Source: Atopobium sp.
Lineage (GTDB): Bacteria; Actinomycetota; Coriobacteriia; Coriobacteriales; Atopobiaceae
Direction: 5' to 3'
DNA length: 64,000 bases
Assembly (NCBI GenBank): GCA_022732885.1
Contig: JAIJTS010000001.1
Coordinates: forward strand, 62,001 to 126,000
The notes under the pieces: model-generated
What the model was told of the DNA's origin: nothing
The model's input: the letters and a program-made list of their open reading frames with translations, nothing else
The model's database searches: none
Shown here: positions 24,955 to 34,019 of the stretch, in pieces
Position numbering within the stretch: the stretch's first letter is position 1
Layout: every line of letters begins with the position of its first letter
Position numbers and translations under genes: made by a program

Positions 24955-26712
24955 CTACAGGTCCAGCACCTGCTTGACATCTGCGGCAATCAGCTCAGGC
25001 TCCAAATGACTTTCTCGCATAAGCTCTGCGATGTTGACGCGATCATAGAAAGCCTTCTTGACGCCGTAGTTGAGCACGCGAGCGGAAGAAGTTCCCAGGT
25101 AGCTGGCGATATTCTGTCCCCAACCGCCCTCGATAATGCCGTCTTCAATGGTTACGATGACCTCGTGGTCTTTTACCAGGTTGTCGAGCAGATTCTGGTC
25201 GATGCCCGAGGCAAAGTATGGCTTGACCAGCGTGGCTTCAATTCCCAGGGTGGAGCTAAGAGCCTCAACGGTTTTCTCGCCAAGGTTATAGAAGTCGCCC
25301 AGGGCAAGAACGGCCACCTTGGAGCCCTGGCGAGTGACCTCGTAGGTGTTGAGATCGTCGAAGTTTGTGCGGACAGGACCCTCGGCGTGGACCACGGGAC
25401 CGGAAGGAATTGCGATGTAGACGGGATGTTTATCCTGGTCAAGCGCCCAGTCGAGCATGGCGATGTACTCCTCGGCGTTTGACGGCGCGAGGTACACCAT
25501 GTTAGGGATGTTTGCGATCATGGAAATGCTGCTGAGGCCCTGGTGGGTAGCGGCCATCAAGCCCTTAATGGAGCCGGAGCCCACGATAACCGCAGGATTC
25601 TGGTTGAGCGCCAGGTCTTGGGTTAGCTGGTCGTAAGTGCGCTGGATGAAGGTTGCGCTTGAGCCCCAAACCACGTGAGCGCCAGCGTGAGCTGCGCCGG
25701 AAGCCATTGCAACTGCAGTTTCTTCCGCAATGCCCACGTCAAGATAGTGCTTTCCTAGCTCTTCTCGACGTTCCTGCGTAAGGCCGAGCAAAGCTGGAAC
25801 AGCCGACATAAGCAGCAAGAACTTAGGGTCAGTCTTTGCACGCTTGAGCGCATACTCTGCAAAAATGCTGCCGTACGACTCGGAGGAACTGGACGCAGGG
25901 CTCTGACCAGTCTGGATGTCAAACGGCATATGCCAGTGCCACTTCTCCTTGTTTGCCTCCGCGGGAGCGTAACCCTTGCCCTTGAGCGTGTTGATGTGGA
26001 CCACAACTGGATGAGGCGTGTCTTTTACCTGCTCAAATGCGGCGATAAGAGCCTCGATGTCGTTGCCGTCGTTGACATACAGGTAGTCCAGACCCATCGA
26101 TTTAAAGAGGTTATTCTCGGCAGCTCCGTTAGTGCGGCGCAGCTCAGCAAACTGGTCGTACATGCCGCCGTGATTCTCGGCAATGGACATCTGGTTATCG
26201 TTGAAGACGATGATAAAGTTGCTGTTCAGCTCTCCGGCAACGTTCAAGCCCTCAAGCGCCTCGCCGCCGGACATGGAGCCATCACCGATAACGGCAATGA
26301 TGTTCTCCTTGCCGCCCATGATGTCGCGAGCTTTTGCCAGGCCAAGTGCCAGGCTGATGGCCGTTGAGGTGTGGCCAATCTTGAAAAGGTCATGCGGGGT
26401 CTCGGCGGGATCGGTATAAGGAGACACCGAGTCGTAGAGCGCGGGATCCATGTATGCCTGCTTGCGGCCGGTCAGCATCTTGTGTGGATACGTCTGGTGC
26501 GAGACGTCGTAAACGATATGGTCAACGGGTGAGTTGAACACCGTGTGAAGAGCAATGGTTGCCTCGACGATGCCAAAGTTTGGACCAAAGTGGCCGCCAT
26601 GCTTTGACTCCATGACCAGCAGATTGTCGCGGATCTCCTGCGCAAGCGCCACGCGAGCCTCCGCGTCCAGCTTCTTTACATCTTCCGGTCCATTGATTTG
26701 CTCTAAGTACAT
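24955..26712 (-). CDS. dxs: 1-deoxy-D-xylulose-5-phosphate synthase
   Basis: A 585-residue thiamine-diphosphate enzyme that condenses pyruvate with glyceraldehyde 3-phosphate, the first step of the MEP isoprenoid pathway. Motifs in order are GHFGPNFGIVEATIALH, YDVSHQTYPHKMLTGR, the ThDP motif VIGDGSMSGGEALEGLN ending at FNDNQMS, and DVGIAEETAVAMASG in the transketolase-like middle domain. It is shorter than the E. coli enzyme (about 620) but within the range of the compact form in low-GC bacteria. The ATG at 26712 has AAAGG 6 nt upstream. It stands alone between two terminators. Confidence 0.93.
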   Translation of the reverse strand: MYLEQINGPEDVKKLDAEARVALAQEIRDNLLVMESKHGGHFGPNFGIVEATIALHTVFNSPVDHIVYDVSHQTYPHKMLTGRKQAYMDPALYDSVSPYTDPAETPHDLFKIGHTSTAISLALGLAKARDIMGGKENIIAVIGDGSMSGGEALEGLNVAGELNSNFIIVFNDNQMSIAENHGGMYDQFAELRRTNGAAENNLFKSMGLDYLYVNDGNDIEALIAAFEQVKDTPHPVVVHINTLKGKGYAPAEANKEKWHWHMPFDIQTGQSPASSSSESYGSIFAEYALKRAKTDPKFLLLMSAVPALLGLTQERREELGKHYLDVGIAEETAVAMASGAAHAGAHVVWGSSATFIQRTYDQLTQDLALNQNPAVIVGSGSIKGLMAATHQGLSSISMIANIPNMVYLAPSNAEEYIAMLDWALDQDKHPVYIAIPSGPVVHAEGPVRTNFDDLNTYEVTRQGSKVAVLALGDFYNLGEKTVEALSSTLGIEATLVKPYFASGIDQNLLDNLVKDHEVIVTIEDGIIEGGWGQNIASYLGTSSARVLNYGVKKAFYDRVNIAELMRESHLEPELIAADVKQVLDL

Positions 26713-26802
26713 GTGCAGCCTTTCTTGGATTGGTTGTGTGAAATACGTACCCAATTGAGCAGCTCATAATACCGATGCCAAACACATTGCAGCAACGCAA
26801 AA

Positions 26803-26833
26803 GAACCCTCGCACCTGAAAGATGCGAGGGTTC
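26803..26833 (-). terminator. Terminator of the EF-G-like gene
   Basis: GAACCCTCGCA and TGCGAGGGTTC form an 11-bp stem with a 9-nt loop, followed on the minus strand by TTTTG. It separates the EF-G paralogue from dxs. Confidence 0.87.
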
Positions 26834-26861
26834 GTGCTTGAAATGTTAGTCTACCTGCAGC

Positions 26862-28937
26862 TTAGCGCTCGCCGGCGGCGCGACGCTCGGCGTACTCGGC
26901 TGCAAGACGAGCCTGGATATCGTGCGGCACCTGCTCGTATCCTGCCAGCTCAACGGTATACTCGCCTGTTCCGCGCGAGAGGGACCTCAGCCTTGTAGCG
27001 TAATCGGTAACCTCAGCGTATGGAATCGTTGCCTTAATGGTAGTCTCGCCAGCAGAAACACCGGTTCCGGAAGACATTCCTTCAACGCGGCCACGTGAAG
27101 CAGAGACATCGCCCATGACAGAACCTGCGTAACTATCTGGAACAGTGATCTCCAGGTGAGCCATAGGCTCTAAAAGAACAGGTTCTGCCTGTTCAACAGC
27201 CTTCTGGAATCCAATACGAGCAGCGGTCTTAAAGGCCATCTCGTTGGAATCAACGGGGTGGTAAGAGCCATCATAGACAGCCACCTTAATGTCAATCATA
27301 GGATAACCAGCTAAAACGCCTTCGCGCATAGTCTCCTGAACGCCCTTATCAATGGCGGGGATGAAGCCGCGTGGAATGTGGCCACCCACAATCTCGTCCA
27401 CAAACTCGTAGCCTGCGTCTGGATTTGGCTCAATGCGCAGCCAGCAGTCGCCGTACTGGCCAGAGCCGCCGGTCTGCTTCTTGTGCCTACCCTGAGCACT
27501 TGCAACTCGACGGATTGTCTCGCGATAGGGGATGCGAAGCGCTACCTTATGTGCGGAAACGCCGGCTCGCTGCTCAAGACGCTCGAGAAGAACGGCTACT
27601 TGTGCCTCGCCAATTGCAGAAACAATGGTCTGGCCGGTGTCCTCATCGCGCTCAACCTTGAGGGTTGGATCGGCGTCGGCGGCCTTTTCCAGGAACGCGA
27701 AGAGCTTGCCCTCGGTACCACGCTCATCAGGCTCAATAGCCGTTCGGTACAGGGAGTTGGGGAACCTGAATGCAGCAGCCTCAACCTTGCCGGTAACGGA
27801 AAGCGTGTCGCCTGTCATGGCTTCGAGCTTTGGAACTACCACAATATCGCCGGCTGCGGCGGTGCTGACGTCAGCCGTCTCTTTGCCGCACATACGATAC
27901 AGGTGAGAAAGGCGCTCGGGCTTGCGTGTGCGAGCGTTGATAAGCTCGGAACCTGCAGAAACAGTACCTGCGAGCACCTTCACAAACGTAAGCTTGCCAT
28001 TCTGTGGATCTTGCAGAGACTTGAAGGCAAACGCAACAGGGCGCTCGTCATCAGGTGAAATATCAAGCTGCTCGCCGTTTACCAGCGGAATGCGGCCAAA
28101 ATCGGACATAGTTGGGAACCAGCCATCAATGGCATCAAGCAGCGAGATAACACCCTCTTCGCGGACGCAAGAACCCGAGAAGACAGGAACAAAAATGCGC
28201 TCCATAAGGGCCTTGCTCAGCAGGCCTTCAAGCTCTTCCTGCGTAATCTCTCCGCCCTCAAGGTAGCGCATCATCAGCTCATCGTCTGCCTCAACAACCA
28301 GCTCGGTCAGGGCAGCACGAGCAGCCTGGGCCTCTGCTTGAAACTCAGCAGGAATATCGGTAACTTCAGGCTTGCCATCTACCAGCTTGCGAGCCTTCTG
28401 ATGAACAACGTCAATGATGCCAGAGAAAGCCTCGCCAGAGCCCATTGGAATGGTCACCGCGCCAAGTGAGGAACCAAAACGGTCCTGGAGCATAGCCATT
28501 GCGGTCTCGTAGTCTGCATCAGGGCGGTCCAGGCGGTTAATAAATAGAGCGCGCGACAAAGAAAGATCTTCAGCAGCAAACCAAAGCCTGGTGGTAATAG
28601 TACCAGGTCCACTAGCTGCATCTACGACAAACAGCGCAGTCTCAACAGCGCTCATTGCCGAATAGGCGTCGCCTACAAAGTCAGGGTAGCACGGTGCATC
28701 AAGCACGTTAATACGTGTATTTTCCCAGGTGATTGGTGCAATAGTAGTAGAGATTGAGAATCCGCGCTCCGACTCTTGTGAATCGTAATCAAGCGTGGGC
28801 TTTGTGCCTGCGTGGCCGCCTAAACGAGTGGTTGCACCCGTCAGATGCAGCATTGCCTCGGCAAGCATGGTTTTGCCCACGCCACCTTGGCCCACCAGAA
28901 CCACATTCTTTACCTTAGAAACATTCTTTTCGGCCAT
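26862..28937 (-). CDS. Elongation factor G-like GTPase (EF-G paralogue)
   Basis: A 691-residue translational GTPase with the EF-G domain order. G1 is GQGGVGKT, switch I is DYDSQESERGFSI, and domains II-V follow (SGQYGDCWLRIEP, GYPMIDIKVAVYDGSYHPVDS). It differs from true EF-G at key sites: the G3 motif is DAPCYPDF instead of DTPGH, and G4 is NRLDRPDAD instead of NKMD. It therefore belongs to the EF-G2/FusA2-like group common in Actinobacteria, whose role is not settled. The rpsL-rpsG-fusA-tuf context is missing here. Two tetracycline-resistance-like features are not evident. AAAGGAGG-type site before the ATG is weak (GAGGCATC). Confidence 0.88.
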   Translation of the reverse strand: MAEKNVSKVKNVVLVGQGGVGKTMLAEAMLHLTGATTRLGGHAGTKPTLDYDSQESERGFSISTTIAPITWENTRINVLDAPCYPDFVGDAYSAMSAVETALFVVDAASGPGTITTRLWFAAEDLSLSRALFINRLDRPDADYETAMAMLQDRFGSSLGAVTIPMGSGEAFSGIIDVVHQKARKLVDGKPEVTDIPAEFQAEAQAARAALTELVVEADDELMMRYLEGGEITQEELEGLLSKALMERIFVPVFSGSCVREEGVISLLDAIDGWFPTMSDFGRIPLVNGEQLDISPDDERPVAFAFKSLQDPQNGKLTFVKVLAGTVSAGSELINARTRKPERLSHLYRMCGKETADVSTAAAGDIVVVPKLEAMTGDTLSVTGKVEAAAFRFPNSLYRTAIEPDERGTEGKLFAFLEKAADADPTLKVERDEDTGQTIVSAIGEAQVAVLLERLEQRAGVSAHKVALRIPYRETIRRVASAQGRHKKQTGGSGQYGDCWLRIEPNPDAGYEFVDEIVGGHIPRGFIPAIDKGVQETMREGVLAGYPMIDIKVAVYDGSYHPVDSNEMAFKTAARIGFQKAVEQAEPVLLEPMAHLEITVPDSYAGSVMGDVSASRGRVEGMSSGTGVSAGETTIKATIPYAEVTDYATRLRSLSRGTGEYTVELAGYEQVPHDIQARLAAEYAERRAAGER

Positions 28938-29081
28938 GATGCCTCCTCTGACTGCGGTAAGCAGCCGAGAAGGTCAGCCGATAGTGCGCGCCCGAGTCTA
29001 GCGCGCTATGCTACGGCCCTTCCTGCTGCTTACCGAACAAGAAAACCTCTAGCTCCCCTACCGTACCGCAAAGCACAAAAA

Positions 29082-29123
29082 GAGACACCCACCATTCGCT
29101 AAACGATATACGGTGAGTGCCTC
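29082..29123 (-). terminator. Terminator of the SPFH-ABC operon
   Basis: GAGGCACTCACC and GGTGGGTGTCTC (minus-strand reading) form an imperfect 12-bp stem followed by TTTTTG, about 90 bp past the permease stop. Confidence 0.7.
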
Positions 29124-29211
29124 AAAGTTTTTTCTCGCCAGAAGAATTTATGCTGTTACCGCAGGTAAACGACGCGAAATTGCAGAACGCCACCCGCGTG
29201 CATCACAAACG

Positions 29212-31056
29212 TTAGATTCTAACTCCTCGGTGAACGGTGTTGTTAAAGATCAGGTAGCCAATAAGTGCGTTCACCAGTGATAGTGTGACAAAGATAATGT
29301 TTGGCAGCGTCTCGTTAACCACGCCCGTTGATGAGCTAAACGAGTCGATAACCGGAATAATCATCATCATGAACGTGCCGCCGATAACAAACATGGAGCC
29401 CAGCGTACCCACAAGAGAAGATACGGTGACCGAAAGGCTTCTCTTGGTGATATCAACAACGGAAGTCCAATCAAAGTTTGGACGTCGAATATCAATGGCT
29501 AGGCCCACGTTAGACACAAGAAACACTATGCAGAGTGGCAGAATAACGTTTCTCAGGGCCGTTTCAAGGGTGATGTGGCCAGGAATCAGGAAGAAAATCT
29601 GAGTCAACACGCTGAAGATGAGCACGTAAAGCATGTTAACGGCAATCTTTGCGCCAAAAATCTGCTTTGGAGATACGGGCATGGTTGCCATCAACCAGTT
29701 TGAGCGGCCTTCCAGCGAGTATGAAATGGCAGCGGAGCTGGCGGCGCAGAACATTGAGGTGCCAAACCAGGTGGTTGCCATACCAAAGACAGTTCTTGCC
29801 AGAGGTAGATAACGTGGAACCTCGGACGCAGGTACAAAATTTTCCACAACGGACGACGTAGTAAAGAACATAGAAATAAAGGCGAGAACAACCATCAATA
29901 AGCAGCCAAAAAGCATGTTTATAAAGACTGCTGGATAACCCGTGATGGTTTGAATCTCTTTTCTGATCAGAGCAATAAATGGCGTCGCAGACTTGGTAGA
30001 GATCTGCTTTGTGGTGAACTTCTTCTGAACTTTGTCCTCGCTTACCAGCGCATTAATTCTATCGTTGAAGCGAGAGATAATTGCCACAATTGCTGCTGGT
30101 GCTCCAACGGAGACCAGAACAAATAGCAAGAGACTGACAAGAGAGCCGGAGTTAAAGAAATCCGCAATCCACAGTGATGGAAGATAAACCAGTCCAACAG
30201 AACTTGCCAAGCTAAATACCGTGTTGTAGATGTTGCCGGACATACCGGTGGCAATCTTATCTGCATTGAAAGACATCGAGAAGATAAAGTACAGGTAGCC
30301 AACCATAAACAGAAGGCCAAAAACGCCGCCAACGACTACCCCTAAAGACTTGAAGTGCAGCTTTGCAGCAAGCGCAGAAACACCAAAAGCCAAAAGGATT
30401 GAAACAGAAACCGCAAGATTAGGTCCAAGGATTAGTGCAAACAGAGCACCAATCAAACGTGGAAGCGTGACTGCTTCAAAGGTAAAGTAGGCTAAAAAGA
30501 CTGGCAACATAATGGTGAGAGACCAAATGCCCTCCGCAGCATACAAGGCAGCGATGCGAGAATAGATAATGGTGCTCTTTTTAATAGGAAGCGACATGAT
30601 AAAGTCGTAATCTTTATAAGCAAAAAGAACGCCATTAGCCTTTACAAACGTCAAAATAACACCAGGTAGAGCACCAGCAAGAATTCCTGCAAGCGGAAGC
30701 AATCTTGTGAAGCCGGCAATGGCAACAGTTGTAGCGATGCCGTAAATGTAAGCCATCATGAAGAGTGCGCCAACAACTGCAAAAACACCGCCGACAATAG
30801 GCAGAGCGTTTGCACCAACCTTTTTCTCAAAATTCTTTCGAGCACCCACAACCTGTGTAGTCCAAATCATGGTGATCTGAACCTTAAGCAGCATCCAGAA
30901 TACTTTAAGATCGGAAGGCAGCTTAAGCTCAGAGCGATTAAGAACAGGAACCTGACCAGCGCTTACTTGAGCTGGAATAAAGACATCTCCCGAAAGTGGC
31001 AGATTCTGCTCAGGCACATCAGGACGCTGAGGAGCCTGTGGAACGTTGTTTGCCAT
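29212..31056 (-). CDS. ABC transporter permease (ABC-2-like, large)
   Basis: A 614-residue polytopic membrane protein with a Pro/Gln-rich cytoplasmic start (about 60 residues) and about twelve hydrophobic segments, double the usual ABC-2 permease number. That suggests a fused two-half permease. Recognition comes from its coupling to the ATPase gene two bases upstream and from the overall pattern; substrate is unknown. AAGGAG lies inside the end of the ATPase gene, 8 nt before this ATG. It is the last gene of the SPFH-RHH-ATPase-permease operon. The first residues (NNVPQAPQRPDVPEQ) resemble the Pro-rich start of the ATPase. Confidence 0.83.
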   Translation of the reverse strand: MANNVPQAPQRPDVPEQNLPLSGDVFIPAQVSAGQVPVLNRSELKLPSDLKVFWMLLKVQITMIWTTQVVGARKNFEKKVGANALPIVGGVFAVVGALFMMAYIYGIATTVAIAGFTRLLPLAGILAGALPGVILTFVKANGVLFAYKDYDFIMSLPIKKSTIIYSRIAALYAAEGIWSLTIMLPVFLAYFTFEAVTLPRLIGALFALILGPNLAVSVSILLAFGVSALAAKLHFKSLGVVVGGVFGLLFMVGYLYFIFSMSFNADKIATGMSGNIYNTVFSLASSVGLVYLPSLWIADFFNSGSLVSLLLFVLVSVGAPAAIVAIISRFNDRINALVSEDKVQKKFTTKQISTKSATPFIALIRKEIQTITGYPAVFINMLFGCLLMVVLAFISMFFTTSSVVENFVPASEVPRYLPLARTVFGMATTWFGTSMFCAASSAAISYSLEGRSNWLMATMPVSPKQIFGAKIAVNMLYVLIFSVLTQIFFLIPGHITLETALRNVILPLCIVFLVSNVGLAIDIRRPNFDWTSVVDITKRSLSVTVSSLVGTLGSMFVIGGTFMMMIIPVIDSFSSSTGVVNETLPNIIFVTLSLVNALIGYLIFNNTVHRGVRI

Positions 31057-31058
31057 AA

Positions 31059-32222
31059 CTAGTTCTCCTTAGGGAAGGAAGGAGGAACTGGAGCACCTGG
31101 AGGCACTGGTGCACCAGGCGTAGTTGGTGCTGCAGGAGCCGCAGGTGCAGCTGGAGCCGCTGGAGCAGCGGGCGCCGCAGGTGCTGCAGGAGCGGCGGTT
31201 GCTGCAGGTGCTGCTGGAGCAGCGGGAGCCGCTGGAGCAGCGGGCGCCGCAGGTGCGGCGGCTACAGGCGCGCCAGGTATGACTGGCTGAACAGCTGCGC
31301 CGTCCTTTGTGGTAGCCATATCCTGAGTAATATCAGCAGAAACGCCAGGAGCACCAGCCTCAAGACCAAGAAACACTTCCTCAAGTGAGGCGTTACCACG
31401 AATCTCGTCCGTTTTGCCTGCAGCAAGAAGCTTACCTTGACGAATAATTGCAATTTTATTGCAGAGTTTCTCGACAACCTCAAGAACATGTGACGAGAAG
31501 AACACGGCAGATCCGCGGTCGGCAAGCTCGTGAAGCATCTTCTTCAACTCGAAGCTTGCGGCTGGATCCAAGCCAACAAAAGGCTCGTCCAAAATAATGA
31601 GCTTTGGCTCGTGGAGCAGGGCAGAAATCAGAACCAGTTTCTGCTTCATGCCGTGAGAGTAGCTGCCGATAGCGTTTGCCAAAGAATCGGTGATGCCCAG
31701 GCGGTTGGCCAGCGTAGTAATGCGCTCGACGCGGTTCTCCGCAGGAACGCCAAAAATATCACTGACGTAATTGAGGTACTTAATGCCGCTCATGAACTCG
31801 TAAATGTCTGGATTATCTGGGACGTAAGCAATAACCTGTTTTGTGCCAACAGGATCAACCAGCACGTTCTTGGAGTCCACAAAAATGACGCCGCCCTCAA
31901 ATGGCTGAGCACCAACGATGGACTTGATAAGCGTGGTTTTACCTGCGCCGTTGTGGCCGATAAAACCGTAGATGTCGCCAGGCATAACATCGAGCGAAAG
32001 ATCAGAAACGGCCACCTTAGAGCCATACTTCTTGGTGAAGTGCTGAACACTCAGAACAGGGACTACCTCACCAGGAGCTGCTTGAGCTGGCACGGCGGCT
32101 GCAGCGGGTGCGGCAGGCGTAGCAGCCACAGACGCTGGTGCGGCTGAAGGTGCTGCAGGAGCTGAAGCAACTGGAGAAACGGGAGCGTTGGGAACAGGTG
32201 GCTGTGGGATATTGTCGGCCAT
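31059..32222 (-). CDS. ABC transporter ATP-binding protein with Ala-Pro repeat tail
   Basis: A 387-residue ATPase. Residues about 50-270 are the nucleotide-binding domain: Walker A GHNGAGKTTLIK, signature SYSHGMKQKL, Walker B KLIILDEPFVGLDP, and an H-loop in FFSSHVLEVVE. Both ends are low-complexity: a Pro/Ala/Val start (about 50 residues) and a C-terminal tail of about 85 residues made of APA repeats, then GAPVPPGAPVPP. The tail could reach through or along the envelope, or act as a flexible tether. The gene begins one base after the RHH gene's stop, with GAAGGA as ribosome site. Substrate is unknown. Confidence 0.9.
   Translation of the reverse strand: MADNIPQPPVPNAPVSPVASAPAAPSAAPASVAATPAAPAAAAVPAQAAPGEVVPVLSVQHFTKKYGSKVAVSDLSLDVMPGDIYGFIGHNGAGKTTLIKSIVGAQPFEGGVIFVDSKNVLVDPVGTKQVIAYVPDNPDIYEFMSGIKYLNYVSDIFGVPAENRVERITTLANRLGITDSLANAIGSYSHGMKQKLVLISALLHEPKLIILDEPFVGLDPAASFELKKMLHELADRGSAVFFSSHVLEVVEKLCNKIAIIRQGKLLAAGKTDEIRGNASLEEVFLGLEAGAPGVSADITQDMATTKDGAAVQPVIPGAPVAAAPAAPAAPAAPAAPAAPAATAAPAAPAAPAAPAAPAAPAAPAAPTTPGAPVPPGAPVPPSFPKEN
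31080..31280. repeat. GC-rich trinucleotide-biased repeat encoding the Ala-Pro tail
   Basis: Imperfect 9- to 12-nt units built from GCAGGAGCCGC and GCTGGAGCAGC variants repeat through the 3' end of the ATPase gene. Such tracts can change length by slippage in frame. Confidence 0.8.
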
Positions 32223-32223
32223 A

Positions 32224-32424
32224 TTAGTTTCCTTCTTCCATCTTGTCTGTCTTATTAACGCGAGTGTGACGAGCTTTTGGAGAACGCTTTGTCCTTCTCA
32301 GGGCGTCGCGCAAAATCCATTCTACCTGAGCATTGGTTGAACGCATGTCATCTTGTGCCCAACGTTCAACCGCCTCCCAGATTTCCGGATCTATACGTAG
32401 TGGATATTGTTTGCGAGGTGCCAT
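32224..32424 (-). CDS. Arc-family ribbon-helix-helix DNA-binding protein
   Basis: A 66-residue protein. The N-terminal part fits an Arc/MetJ-type ribbon-helix-helix: strand KQYPLRID, helix PEIWEAVERWAQDDM, helix TNAQVEWILRDAL. It is followed by a short, very basic tail (RRTKRSPKARHTRVNK). It follows the SPFH gene by 17 bp and precedes the ABC ATPase by one base. SPFH genes are often followed by such an Arc-like gene. It is a good candidate for autoregulating this operon through the TGTGATATCACA palindrome in its promoter. A toxin-antitoxin antitoxin role is unlikely, as no toxin is adjacent. Confidence 0.82.
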   Translation of the reverse strand: MAPRKQYPLRIDPEIWEAVERWAQDDMRSTNAQVEWILRDALRRTKRSPKARHTRVNKTDKMEEGN

Positions 32425-32441
32425 GGGTTTCTCGCCAAGCT

Positions 32442-33431
32442 CTACTGCTGCAGAGAACCGGTATTAAGCACAGGCTGAGCCTCAGACTCGCCGCAGAGAA
32501 CAACCATGAGGTTGGATGCCATGACAGCCTTGCGGTCCTCATCAAACTCAACAACGCCGTTCTCGGAGAGTTGAGTGAGGGCCATGTCAACCATAGAAAC
32601 GGCGCCCTCGACGATCTTCTTACGAGCAGCAATAATTGCCTCTGCCTGCTGACGGCGAAGCATTGCCTGCGCAATTTCAGGAGCGTAAGACAGGTGTGTG
32701 AGGCGAGCGTCGTCAACGGTGATACCGGCGACGGAAAGGTTGCGGCTCAACTCGGACTGAAGCGCCTCGGAGACCTCTTCAATGTTGGAGCGCAAGGTAA
32801 TTGCGGTGTTTGACTCGGACTCGTCCTCCATGTGGTCATAACTGTAGGTACTGGCAACGTGCCTCAACGCAGTCTCTGCCTGCATAGCAACGTAGCTGTC
32901 GTAATCATCGACGTCAAAGAGAGCCTTTGCGGTATCGCTGACGCGCCACACAACAACCTCTGCAATCTCAATTGGGTTACCCATGCGGTCATTGACCTTG
33001 AGAACATCACCGTTCAACGTGCGGGCGCGAGTAGAAATGATGGAGGTGTGCACGCTTACACTGGGAGTAACGCCTGCAGCGAGAGAAGAAAGGTCACCCA
33101 GGTTTGTAGAAAGAGTCTTGGCGTAGTAAGGATTTGCCCAACGGAGACCCTCGTCCTTAACGGTGCCGATGTACTTACCAAACAGCACACAAACCTTTGC
33201 CTGACCAGGCTGAAGGCTGAACAAGCCACTTGAAACAAATACACCTGCAAAGACAAACACCACCGCGCCAATAATACTTGGGAATGATGGCTCCAAACGA
33301 AAATCTCTGTCTGCAGCTATAGCGCTGAGGACAAAATTCAGCATAAATAGGACTGCAACTGCAAAAAGAACAATAGCAATCAGCAGGAACAGCCAACCAC
33401 TTTTGGACTTAATAATTTTTTCAGTGCTCAT
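32442..33431 (-). CDS. SPFH/stomatin-prohibitin domain membrane protein
   Basis: A 329-residue protein with two N-terminal membrane helices (residues about 12-40 and 50-72) and an SPFH domain (QPGQAKVCVLFGKYIGTVKDEGLRWANPYY). A helical C-terminal region follows, with the usual EIAQAMLRRQQAEAIIAARKK stretch. SPFH proteins oligomerise and organise membrane domains. AAAGGAG 5 nt upstream supports the ATG. It is the first gene of the operon with the RHH protein and an ABC exporter, so it may scaffold that exporter or respond to envelope stress. Confidence 0.92.
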   Translation of the reverse strand: MSTEKIIKSKSGWLFLLIAIVLFAVAVLFMLNFVLSAIAADRDFRLEPSFPSIIGAVVFVFAGVFVSSGLFSLQPGQAKVCVLFGKYIGTVKDEGLRWANPYYAKTLSTNLGDLSSLAAGVTPSVSVHTSIISTRARTLNGDVLKVNDRMGNPIEIAEVVVWRVSDTAKALFDVDDYDSYVAMQAETALRHVASTYSYDHMEDESESNTAITLRSNIEEVSEALQSELSRNLSVAGITVDDARLTHLSYAPEIAQAMLRRQQAEAIIAARKKIVEGAVSMVDMALTQLSENGVVEFDEDRKAVMASNLMVVLCGESEAQPVLNTGSLQQ

Positions 33432-33471
33432 AAGATCTCCTTTGTAACAATGAGCTTTCGGTTAGCGATAT

Positions 33472-33483
33472 TGTGATATCACA
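33472..33483. promoter_or_regulatory. Palindromic operator in the SPFH operon promoter
   Basis: TGTGATATCACA is a perfect 12-bp palindrome. On the minus strand a TTGACT (-35 candidate) lies just upstream, and the palindrome occupies the spacer up to the -10 area, about 40 bp before the SPFH start. The position suits a repressor; the operon's own ribbon-helix-helix protein is the obvious candidate. Confidence 0.55.
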
Positions 33484-33660
33484 TTGATTGCAAGTCAACA
33501 AAAATTTTTATTTAAATGTTGTTTAAAAATTGCAGGTAAGACGGTTTGTTTTATTGGTGAGTAGCGAGCGCTCCGCGTGCAAAATGTGTTCGGTACATGT
33601 GTGGCGAGAAGTTCGTCTCTTTGAGAACAGCAACAGACCTGTAAGGCTTGGATTAAGCGC

Positions 33661-33779
33661 GCCTGATTTCTGCAAAGAATCTGTAGCTTTTGCCTAAAAA
33701 CATCAAAGAATCGGTGGATTCTGCCTGATTTCATCAAAGAATCTGTGTCCCAAACACAGATTCTTTGCACTTTTCAGGC
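33661..33779. repeat. 31-nt-spaced repeat array 1 (three direct units plus an inverted unit)
   Basis: Three direct units start at 33661, 33692 and 33723, exactly 31 nt apart, each of the form GCCTGATTTCATCAAAGAAT followed by CKGTG. The stretch 33754-33779 is the same unit inverted (its complement starts GCCTGAAAAGTGCAAAGAAT). Units 3 and 4 therefore form a large hairpin (CAAAGAATCTGTGT with ACACAGATTCTTTG). Confidence 0.8.
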
Positions 33780-33831
33780 GGACTTTGAAGCGTGCTCGAG
33801 ATTACCCCTCCAAGGAGCCTAATTTTCTCGC

Positions 33832-33921
33832 CATGTCTGAATGATTTGCCGGAAAAGCACACCATGTCTGAGCTATTTGCCGGTTTTTCTCGCCAAGTCT
33901 GAGCTGTTTTACTCAGACATG
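33832..33921. repeat. 31-nt-spaced repeat array 2 (three direct units plus an inverted unit)
   Basis: A different unit, CATGTCTGAGCTATTTGCCG, starts at 33832, 33863 and 33894, again 31 nt apart. CTCAGACATG at 33912-33921 closes it in inverted orientation. GGCGAGAA octamers (minus) overlap the start of units 1 and 3 (33825-33832, 33887-33894). It shares architecture but not sequence with array 1. Confidence 0.8.
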
Positions 33922-33990
33922 ATGCGGTTTTCAGGCTCGCAATCAAAGGACAGTCAAAAGATGGCAGAGAGGTTGTTCAATCGCACAAAA

Positions 33991-34019
33991 ACACACCTCG
34001 GGGAAGCCCTAAGGTGTGT
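33991..34019 (-). terminator. Terminator of the hydroxyacid dehydrogenase gene
   Basis: ACACACCT and AGGTGTGT pair around a 13-nt loop, with TTTTTG following on the minus strand, about 100 bp past the stop codon. Confidence 0.75.

Noticed and set aside
33661..33921. CRISPR array
   Set aside because: Spacing is regular (31 nt), but the whole 31 nt is repeat with no unique spacers. There are only three direct units per array, and no cas genes are nearby.
33495..33946. Short minus-strand proteins between the SPFH and dehydrogenase genes
   Set aside because: They are translations of the 31-nt repeats, with no ribosome sites and no domain signs.
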